Below are positions 33,144 to 39,236 of a stretch of DNA of 39,236 bases, one piece after another. The stretch comes from Helicobacter sp. (GTDB lineage: Bacteria > Campylobacterota > Campylobacteria > Campylobacterales > Helicobacteraceae), in assembly GCF_014799995.1 (NCBI RefSeq), contig NZ_JAAVGY010000059.1, positions 1 to 39,236 on the forward strand. Direction: 5' to 3'. Position 1 is the stretch's first letter, and each line of letters begins with the position of its first letter. Under the pieces are notes generated by a model. That model made no database searches, was not told where the DNA came from, and was given only the letters and a program-made list of their open reading frames with translations. The position numbers and the translations under genes were made by a program.

Positions 33144-33174
33144 TTATTCACATCTTATTCACACCTGTGAATAA
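33144..33174. promoter_or_regulatory. three perfect DnaA boxes, probable oriC1
   Basis: TTATTCACA occurs at 33144-33152 and 33155-33163, and its reverse complement TGTGAATAA at 33166-33174. They are spaced two bases apart and are exact matches to the TTATNCACA box. They sit between ruvC and dnaA, at the place of oriC1 in Campylobacterota with a two-part origin. They also cover the dnaA leader, so they may mediate autoregulation. Confidence 0.85.
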
Positions 33175-33190
33175 CTTTAAAGGCGCGATT

Positions 33191-34483
33191 TTGAACCAGA
33201 TTTTATTGCAATTAAAAGAGGAAATTACACCTTTTGAATTTGACAATTATATCAGTCAAATTACTTATAATGAAAAATATTCACGCGAAGATAGAATCGT
33301 ATTCAATGCTCCAAATATTTTAATTGCGAGTTGGGTAAAAACCAAATACGCTAGCAAAATTGCTCATCTTTTTGAAATCAACAAAGGCTGGAAACCAGAA
33401 ATTATTGTAGAAGTCGCGAACTCTAGTAAAAAGAAAGAAAACAAGGCAAATGTGCGCAAACCAAACAGCACCACGAATCTCAATCCCTCTTTCACTTTTG
33501 CATCTTTTGTCGTGGGCAATTCCAATACTTTTGCCTTTAATGTCGCTAAATCTGTTGCGCAAAACCAAAGCATTAAATACAATCCCCTTGTCATTTATGG
33601 TAATACCGGCTTAGGTAAAACACACCTTTTAAACGCGATTGGCAATGCAAATATTCTTGTAGGCAAAAATGTCATTTATACTACAAGTGAGCAATTTTTA
33701 AATGATTTTTTATTACACATTCGCAACAATACAATGGAGCGATTCCGAGAAAAATATCGTGCTTGCGATTATTTACTCATTGATGACATTCAATTCCTAA
33801 GTGGTAAAGAACAAATCCAAGAAGAATTTTTCCACACCTTTAATGAGCTCAAAGAAAATAACAAGCAAATTGTGCTCACTTCTGACCGCCCTCCAAAAGA
33901 TATGAAAGGTTTAGAAGAGCGTCTAAAAACACGTTTTACTTCCGGACTTCTTGCGGATATTCAACCCCCAGAATTAGAAACAAAAATTAACATTATCCGT
34001 GCAAAATGCGAACTAGATAGAATCCACTTAAACGACACAATTATCCATTTCATCGCGGCAAATATCAATGATAATATTCGCGAAATTGAAGGCGTTTTAG
34101 TCAAACTCAACTTTTCAATGAATGTTACAAATATCCAAGAAATTAGCCTAGATTTCGTCAAAGATGTTTTGAAAGAATATATCAAAGAATCCAAAGAAAA
34201 TGTCAGTATGGATAAAATCATTGACACTGTGGCAAAATACTATAATCTCAAACCTTCCGATATTAAAAGCAAAAATCGCTCTAAAAATATTGTCATCGCA
34301 CGAAAAATTGTTATTTACCTAGCAAGAACCCTTACGCCAAATTCTATGCCCTATCTTGCAAACTTCTTTGGTATGAAAGACCATAGCACTGTGAGCAAAG
34401 CAATGAAAAGTATTCAAGATGAAATCAACGAAAACACAAACTTCAAAACCATTATTGAAGAGATAAAAAACAAAATAAAATAA
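33191..34483 (+). CDS. dnaA: chromosomal replication initiator DnaA
   Basis: DnaA binds the origin boxes, melts the origin and loads the helicase. Domain III has Walker A GNTGLGKTH, Walker B LLIDDIQFL and the box VII-like REIEG; domain IV has the DNA-binding signature DHSTVSKAM. The frame opens at a GTG (33167), but that codon lies inside a DnaA box and lacks a ribosome site. The TTG at 33191 has AAAGG seven bases before it and gives a start (MNQILLQLKEEI) that lines up with C. jejuni DnaA. I therefore chose TTG (430 residues); GTG gives 438. Confidence 0.95.
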   Translation: MNQILLQLKEEITPFEFDNYISQITYNEKYSREDRIVFNAPNILIASWVKTKYASKIAHLFEINKGWKPEIIVEVANSSKKKENKANVRKPNSTTNLNPSFTFASFVVGNSNTFAFNVAKSVAQNQSIKYNPLVIYGNTGLGKTHLLNAIGNANILVGKNVIYTTSEQFLNDFLLHIRNNTMERFREKYRACDYLLIDDIQFLSGKEQIQEEFFHTFNELKENNKQIVLTSDRPPKDMKGLEERLKTRFTSGLLADIQPPELETKINIIRAKCELDRIHLNDTIIHFIAANINDNIREIEGVLVKLNFSMNVTNIQEISLDFVKDVLKEYIKESKENVSMDKIIDTVAKYYNLKPSDIKSKNRSKNIVIARKIVIYLARTLTPNSMPYLANFFGMKDHSTVSKAMKSIQDEINENTNFKTIIEEIKNKIK

Positions 34484-34653
34484 CACTTTTAAATACAATA
34501 AAAACAAAGTTTTGCTAAAATAGTGAATTTATGTGAAATTAAAAAGCCTAATTAATTCTCACAAAAGATAGAAATTTAGAAGATTGTAGCACTTATTCAA
34601 CATTTCAAGCCCTCTACTAATACTTCTAAATTCAATTAAATTAAGGAGCTCTT
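34484..34653. promoter_or_regulatory. dnaA-dnaN spacer, possible oriC2, with dnaN promoter
   Basis: The spacer is very AT-rich. It has a near-perfect DnaA box TTATTCAAC at 34593-34601 and a weak inverted one TAGTGAATT at 34521-34529. TTGC followed by TAAAAT at 34516-34521 is a likely extended -10 for dnaN. In related genera this spacer forms the second half of the origin with the unwinding element. The boxes here are much weaker than those before dnaA. Confidence 0.4.
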
Positions 34654-35721
34654 ATGAACATCACAATTCCAAATAGTGTCTTGGATAATATTTTTACTTC
34701 TTTGCAACCTTTCTTAGATAAAAAAGATTCTAGTCAAATCACTTCCCATATCTATCTTGAAACAAAAGATAATCAACTCATTTGCAAAGCCACAGACTTC
34801 GAAATGGGACTTTGTGCCTTTAGTGATTCTCTTAAAATTAACGAAAACGGAATCGCAACAGTCAATGGAAAGCAAGCCCTAGACATTATCAAACACTTAA
34901 AAGAAGGAGAAGTCAATCTCTACACTCAAAATGAAAATTTACATATCCAACAAAACAAAAGCTCCTTTAAACTTCCTATGTTTAACGCTCAAGAATTTCC
35001 AGCTTTTCCAGAACACGAAAATTTACCAAAACTAGAAATTAATTCCCTACAACTCATCGCCTCAATGAAAAAAATCTTTCCTGCTATTGATACAAATAAT
35101 CAAAAACGCGAATTAAATGGGGCTCTTTTAGATATTAAAGAATATTCTTATAATTTTGTCGCAACAGACACTAAACGTCTTGCAATGGTAAAGTTTGACA
35201 ACGCATCAGGAAGCAATTTAGCATTGATTTTCCCTAAAAAAGCCATTACAGAGATTCAACGTCTATTCTTTGACAATATTGAACTTTTTTATAATGAAAA
35301 GGATATTATTATCAAATCTCAAAATTACATTTTCTTTTCTCATCTAATCAATGGAAAATTCCCAGATTACGAGAAAATCTTGCCAAAAGAAGTTGCTACA
35401 CAACTTACGATTCCTAAGGCAAAAATCATTGAGGGAATCAAAGTCATCAACTCTGTAACAAATGATGTCAAGATTACTTTCAAATCTAATGAAATTTTAT
35501 TTGAATCCTTAAGTCAAGACAATTCCGAAGCCAAAACACAAGTTGAAATCAATCTCTCAATTAGCGAAGAAATTGAAATAGGCATTAACTCTCGCCACGT
35601 CCTAGACTTCTTAATGCAAATTGACACTGCGGACTTTATTTGGGAACTCAATGGCAAAAACGCACCTTTTGTATTAAAAAGTGAAAACTTCTCCACCGTT
35701 GTAATGCCAATTATCATTTAA
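34654..35721 (+). CDS. dnaN: DNA polymerase III beta sliding clamp
   Basis: The ring-shaped processivity clamp of the replicative polymerase. The 355 residues contain the three clamp domains. Visible landmarks are ATDFEMGL in domain I, ATDTKRLAMVKF in domain II (the conserved TDxxRLA), INGKFPDYEKILP, and the C-terminal hydrophobic end VVMPIII, which resembles the usual MP(M/I) tail. It has a strong ribosome site, AAGGAG, before the ATG. It is followed by gyrB after 32 bases in the common origin gene order. Confidence 0.96.
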   Translation: MNITIPNSVLDNIFTSLQPFLDKKDSSQITSHIYLETKDNQLICKATDFEMGLCAFSDSLKINENGIATVNGKQALDIIKHLKEGEVNLYTQNENLHIQQNKSSFKLPMFNAQEFPAFPEHENLPKLEINSLQLIASMKKIFPAIDTNNQKRELNGALLDIKEYSYNFVATDTKRLAMVKFDNASGSNLALIFPKKAITEIQRLFFDNIELFYNEKDIIIKSQNYIFFSHLINGKFPDYEKILPKEVATQLTIPKAKIIEGIKVINSVTNDVKITFKSNEILFESLSQDNSEAKTQVEINLSISEEIEIGINSRHVLDFLMQIDTADFIWELNGKNAPFVLKSENFSTVVMPIII

Positions 35722-35753
35722 TTATTTTAAAATAGAATCTTATTAGGAATGAA

Positions 35754-38066
35754 ATGGAAGATTTAGAATACACAGGACAAAGTATTAAAGTTTTAAAAGG
35801 CTTAGAGGCAGTTAGAAAACGTCCGGGAATGTATATCGGTGATACAAATGTTAGCGGCTTACATCATCTTATTTATGAAGTGGTAGATAATTGTATTGAT
35901 GAGGCAATGGCAGGATACTGCACCGAAATTGAAATCATTTTAACCAAAGAGGGTGGCGCGAGGATTTCCGATAATGGACGTGGAATCCCGGTAGATATTC
36001 ACCCAACAGAAAACATTTCCGCAGCTACAGTTGCTTTAACCGTGCTCCACGCGGGTGGGAAGTTTGACCAAAAAACTTATTCTGGAGGATTACACGGGGT
36101 GGGTGTTTCCGTTGTCAATGCTCTTTCAAAATCGCTTCAAATGACAATCTTTAAACACAACCAAATCTACCGCCAAGACTTTGCACAAGGGATTCCACAA
36201 AATGACTTGGAAATCATTGGAGAAACCAAACGTAATGGAACAACGATTGAATTTGTCCCTGACGATAGTATCTTTGAAGTAGTAACTTTTGACAAGGAAA
36301 TCTTGAAAAAGAGATTCAAAGAACTTGCTTACTTAAACCATCAAATCACAATTCATTTCAAAGAAGAACAAAGCGATTTTGACGAGACTTATCATTTTGA
36401 GGGTGGTTTATCGCAATTTATTAGTGATATTAACAAAAAGCCATTTATTTCCCCTATTATTGGATTTGAGGGTAAAGATGAGAATGTAGAAGTAGAAATT
36501 GCTTTAGCCTATAATGAGGGCTTTGATGAGAAAGTCTTGAGCTTTGTGAATAATATCCATACGACTGATGGCGGGACACACGAGGCAGGGTTTCGTATGG
36601 GCTTGACACGTGCAATTACAAATTATATTGAAGAAAATGCCAATGCTCGCGAAAAAGATTCCAAGATTACAGGAGATGACATTCGTGAGGGATTAATTGC
36701 GATTGTTTCTGTCAAGGTGATTGACCCGCAATTCGTGGGACAAACAAAGGGCAAATTAGGAAGCTCTTTCGTGCGTCCAATCGTGCAAAAACTTAGCTAT
36801 GAGAAAATTTCAAAGTTCTTTGAAGAAAATCCAAATGAAGCAAAAGCCATTATGCAAAAGGCACTCTTGGCGGCACGTGGGCGAGAGGCAGCGAAAAAGG
36901 CAAGAGAACTTACACGCAAGAAAGAATCCTTTAGTGTTGGCACATTGCCCGGTAAATTAGCGGATTGCCAAAGCAAAGACCCAAGTATCAGTGAGCTTTA
37001 TCTCGTGGAGGGAGATTCTGCTGGAGGCTCGGCGAAACAAGGGCGCGATAGAGTTTATCAAGCGATTTTGCCTTTGCGTGGAAAGATTTTAAATGTAGAA
37101 AAAAGTCGCCTAGATAAGATTTTAAAGAGTGAGGAAATCAAAAACCTTATCACCGCACTAGGTTGTGGAATCGGAGAGGAATTTGATATTCAAAAGGCAA
37201 GATACAATAAAGTCATTATTATGACAGATGCAGATGTAGATGGAAGCCATATTCAAACGCTCTTAATGACTTTCTTTTTCCGCTATTTAAAGGGAATTAT
37301 TGAAGCGGGGTATTTATACATTGCGCAACCACCGCTTTATCGTTTCAAAAAAGGCAAAAAAGAAATTTATCTCAAAGATGAAAAGGCTTTGAGTGAATAT
37401 CTGATTGAAAATGGAATTGAAAACTTTGAATTTCAGGGAATCGGCACGAAAGAACTCATTGAGTTTTTTAAAATTGTCGCGCATTATCGTTCGACTTTAC
37501 ACAATCTCAAAAAACGTTTTGCTTTGATTGAAATTGTGCGGTATTTGATTGAAAATGACGATTTGCTCACACTCAAAAATGATGCACTATGTAAGACAAT
37601 CAAAAAAAGAATCGTAGAGCTTGGGTTTAATATCCTAAATGAAAATATAGAAGAAGATAAAATTCATCTTTATGTGCAAACAGATTCTGGTTTGGTAGAT
37701 ATTAAGATTGACGAAGAGCTCTTTACCCACCCACTTTTTGAGGAAGCGCGTTTTGTTTTTAATAAAATAAAAGAATTTGATTTGGAATTTTTACAAGGGC
37801 AAGATGCGGTAAGTTTGTTAGAATCCATAGAGGAAAGTAGTAAAAAGGGCGCATATATCCAAAGATATAAAGGTTTGGGTGAAATGAATCCAGAACAACT
37901 TTGGGAAACCACGATGACACCGGAGAATCGCCGATTGATTCGGGTAGAGATTCAAGATGAAGCAGGGGCAAGTGATGTGTTTTCTCTATTTATGGGCGAT
38001 GAGGTAGAGCCGCGTAGGGAATATATCCAAAGCCACGCCAAAGATGTGAAACACCTAGATGTGTAG
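35754..38066 (+). CDS. gyrB: DNA gyrase subunit B
   Basis: The ATPase and TOPRIM subunit of gyrase, which introduces negative supercoils with GyrA. The 770 residues are standard for the phylum. GHKL ATPase motifs: EVVDNCIDEAMAG, DNGRGIPVDIH and GGLHGVGVSVVNALS. Then QTKGKLGS, the TOPRIM acidic residue in EGDSAGGSAKQGRDR with PLRGKILNVEK, and DADVDGSHI. The C terminus carries QRYKGLGEMNPEQLWETTM. It follows dnaN after 32 bases, and plsY begins nine bases after its stop. Confidence 0.98.
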   Translation: MEDLEYTGQSIKVLKGLEAVRKRPGMYIGDTNVSGLHHLIYEVVDNCIDEAMAGYCTEIEIILTKEGGARISDNGRGIPVDIHPTENISAATVALTVLHAGGKFDQKTYSGGLHGVGVSVVNALSKSLQMTIFKHNQIYRQDFAQGIPQNDLEIIGETKRNGTTIEFVPDDSIFEVVTFDKEILKKRFKELAYLNHQITIHFKEEQSDFDETYHFEGGLSQFISDINKKPFISPIIGFEGKDENVEVEIALAYNEGFDEKVLSFVNNIHTTDGGTHEAGFRMGLTRAITNYIEENANAREKDSKITGDDIREGLIAIVSVKVIDPQFVGQTKGKLGSSFVRPIVQKLSYEKISKFFEENPNEAKAIMQKALLAARGREAAKKARELTRKKESFSVGTLPGKLADCQSKDPSISELYLVEGDSAGGSAKQGRDRVYQAILPLRGKILNVEKSRLDKILKSEEIKNLITALGCGIGEEFDIQKARYNKVIIMTDADVDGSHIQTLLMTFFFRYLKGIIEAGYLYIAQPPLYRFKKGKKEIYLKDEKALSEYLIENGIENFEFQGIGTKELIEFFKIVAHYRSTLHNLKKRFALIEIVRYLIENDDLLTLKNDALCKTIKKRIVELGFNILNENIEEDKIHLYVQTDSGLVDIKIDEELFTHPLFEEARFVFNKIKEFDLEFLQGQDAVSLLESIEESSKKGAYIQRYKGLGEMNPEQLWETTMTPENRRLIRVEIQDEAGASDVFSLFMGDEVEPRREYIQSHAKDVKHLDV

Positions 38067-38075
38067 GAATCTGAA

Positions 38076-38723
38076 ATGTATTTATTAGCTGGGATTCTTG
38101 ATTTTTTTACAAGCTTAAATGGAATCTTTTACACGCTTGCCTATTTGGTAGGTGGGATTCCATTTGGGCTATTATATGGTAAATTTTTTGGTGGAGTAAA
38201 TATTCGGGAAATTGGGAGCGGAAGCATTGGTGCAACTAATGTCTTGCGTGCATTGAAAGAAAGCAATCCAAAGATTGCTAAAAAAATCGCAATTTTAACA
38301 ATGCTAAGTGATGCGCTAAAGGGTGCTGTGATTATTATGATTGCAAAAGGCTTTGGTGTGAGCTTTGAAGCGCAATGGATGATGGCGGTTCTTGCTATCG
38401 TGGGGCATTGTTTTTCGCCTTTTTTGCGATTAGAGGGTGGCAAAGGCGTGGCAACTTGTGTCGGTGTGGTCGCAGTATTTTTGCCTTTAGAAGCGGTTTT
38501 GGGCTTGCTTGTGTGGTTTGTTGTGGGGAAATTGTTAAAAATCTCCTCCTTGGCTTCACTTTTTGGCGTAGTTTGTGGTATAGGTTCTAGTTTCTTTTTG
38601 CACCCAGAGATTCCACATATTACAACCCATACACCTTTAGTATTAATGATGTGCATTATCTTTTATAAGCATATTCCAAATATCGTGCGTCTCATTCAAA
38701 AAAAAGAACAAAAGGTAATATAA
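38076..38723 (+). CDS. plsY: glycerol-3-phosphate acyltransferase PlsY
   Basis: PlsY acylates glycerol-3-phosphate with acyl-phosphate at the inner membrane, the first step of phospholipid synthesis. The 215-residue protein has about five membrane helices. The three PlsY motifs are visible: GGIPFGLLYGK and IREIGSGSIGATNVLR (motif 1), HCFSPFLRLEGGKGVAT (motif 2), and the HIPNIVRL segment near the C terminus (motif 3). It is nine bases downstream of gyrB and probably co-transcribed. The N terminus is slightly long for the family. Confidence 0.95.
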   Translation: MYLLAGILDFFTSLNGIFYTLAYLVGGIPFGLLYGKFFGGVNIREIGSGSIGATNVLRALKESNPKIAKKIAILTMLSDALKGAVIIMIAKGFGVSFEAQWMMAVLAIVGHCFSPFLRLEGGKGVATCVGVVAVFLPLEAVLGLLVWFVVGKLLKISSLASLFGVVCGIGSSFFLHPEIPHITTHTPLVLMMCIIFYKHIPNIVRLIQKKEQKVI

Positions 38724-38880
38724 TTGCGTCATTGTATCGTCCTTGCAAAGCAATGAAATGTCTTTGCGTCATTGCGAGGAGTGAAACGATGAAGCAATCC
38801 ATAATCCAAAATCTCGCCTTAAAGATTCCATTGCAGCGAAGCAATTCAAATGTAAGAATCTCGCAAGGAAAATAAGTAAA
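38724..38880. repeat. dispersed palindromic repeat element
   Basis: The spacer after plsY holds a good unit GCGTCATTGCGAGG...GAAGCAATC at 38766-38799. A shorter degenerate copy lies around 38726-38754. After the good unit comes the core ATAATCC...TCTCGCCTTAAAGATTCC (38800-38832). The same core and unit occur at 12963-13130. The GTCATTGCGAGG...GAAGCAATC type is a widespread REP-like palindrome. No gene is present. Confidence 0.75.
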
Positions 38881-38901
38881 TTAAAGATCGAAAGGAAAAT
38901 T

Positions 38902-39228
38902 ATGATAATTTTTGGAAGAAAATTTAATGAGAAATTAGATTCTAAATTTCAACCACTCTTTACAAAATTTATTGAAAACGAAATGCTTTCTTTAAGGAAT
39001 CTCGTGATTCCTAGTGGTAACAAATCTATCGCGAAGAATCATTTTTTGCTTTTTAATTATGACAAACATTTTCCTAAATTCAGTCATTTAAACTTGGGCG
39101 ATTATATCCAGACTCTCGCAGTAAAAAACGCCCTTTCAACTCTTTTCCCTAGTGCGACTTATCAATTTCACGATAGAGATTCTCTCTCTAGCTTCTGTGC
39201 GGGGGGGGGGGGGGGAAAAAACTTGTAA
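38902..39228 (+). CDS. phase-variable gene, 5' part (pyruvyl transferase-like)
   Basis: The frame runs 108 residues from an ATG with an AAAGGAAAA ribosome site. It then enters a 15-G tract and stops three codons later, so the gene appears frame-shifted OFF. The segment FSHLNLGDYIQTLAVKNAL and YQFHDRDSLSSF resembles the start of polysaccharide pyruvyl transferase-family proteins, which modify surface glycans. Removing one G would read KKLVNAL and adding one G EKTCKCL; both stay open to the end of the window. The first looks more like a natural continuation, but the rest is cut off. Functional assignment is tentative. Confidence 0.55.
   Translation: MIIFGRKFNEKLDSKFQPLFTKFIENEMLSLRNLVIPSGNKSIAKNHFLLFNYDKHFPKFSHLNLGDYIQTLAVKNALSTLFPSATYQFHDRDSLSSFCAGGGGGKNL
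39201..39215 (+). repeat. 15-G homopolymer slippage tract
   Basis: Fifteen consecutive G, followed by six A, inside the coding frame of the last gene. Such tracts are contingency loci in Helicobacter and Campylobacter. Its length and closeness to the window end also make the count uncertain. Confidence 0.85.
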
Positions 39229-39236
39229 ATGCCTTA

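Noticed and set aside
38141..38656. 171-residue minus-strand frame
   Set aside because: It is antisense to plsY, whose protein has clear family motifs; this frame is low-complexity (Lys, Pro, Thr-rich) and has no recognisable domain.
1..39236. CRISPR array, prophage, IS element or rRNA
   Set aside because: I saw no regularly spaced repeats, transposase, integrase, phage structural gene or rRNA sequence anywhere in the window.

Overview
The window is AT-rich chromosomal DNA from a member of the Campylobacterota, most likely a non-pylori (enterohepatic-type) Helicobacter. The reasons are the ruvC-dnaA-dnaN-gyrB-plsY order, a Campylobacter-like DnaA, monomeric isocitrate dehydrogenase, ThyX, a DUF507 gene next to carA, and guanine homopolymer tracts at or near both ends. 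No species can be named from the sequence alone. The tetramer GATC is almost absent: I count three copies outside one 3.1-kb cassette.

Layout. 1-384: a G-run, a possible gene tail and tRNA-Phe(GAA). 385-1317 (-): a protein with weak methyltransferase resemblance. 1442-7363 (+): a cofactor cluster, panC, bioD, DUF507, carA, bioF, bioG, bioC, with several start/stop overlaps; bioG and bioC supply the pimeloyl-ACP branch of biotin synthesis. 7360-11529 (-): a membrane cytochrome b fused to a diheme cytochrome c, a free diheme cytochrome c, an SHP-type cytochrome c and an OprC-like TonB-dependent copper receptor. 11704-12851 (+): a DsbA-like oxidoreductase and a small exported protein. 12852-13304: repeat-rich spacer. 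13305-15649 (+): a metal-resistance operon with a 12-2-12 operator, an SmtB-type zinc sensor and a P1B-type Zn/Cd ATPase. 15790-17825 (-): two tandem CNNM/CBS membrane proteins.

17907-22957: a type II secretion-like/Cts competence locus. Three pseudopilin-like genes read leftward and an SH3-TPR protein, a GspE-type ATPase and a GspF-type platform protein read rightward from a shared spacer. 22960-26261 (-): ispG and a large beta-propeller plus helical-repeat protein. 26499-28697 (+): icd.

28719-31852 (+) is the most unusual part: a two-gene cassette that joins a DUF1848 protein (cysteine-rich, Fe-S-like C terminus) to one polypeptide carrying both a SAM-methyltransferase-like domain and a UvrD-like superfamily 1 helicase. 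It has four GATC sites in 3.1 kb against three in the other 36 kb, which suggests acquisition by transfer. I recognise no described system with this make-up.

31941-38723: thyX and ruvC (-), then three perfect DnaA boxes (probable oriC1), dnaA, a second spacer (possible oriC2), dnaN, gyrB and plsY. 38724-38880 carries the same dispersed repeat as 12963-13130. The window ends in a gene interrupted by a 15-G tract, a likely phase-variable glycan-modification gene.
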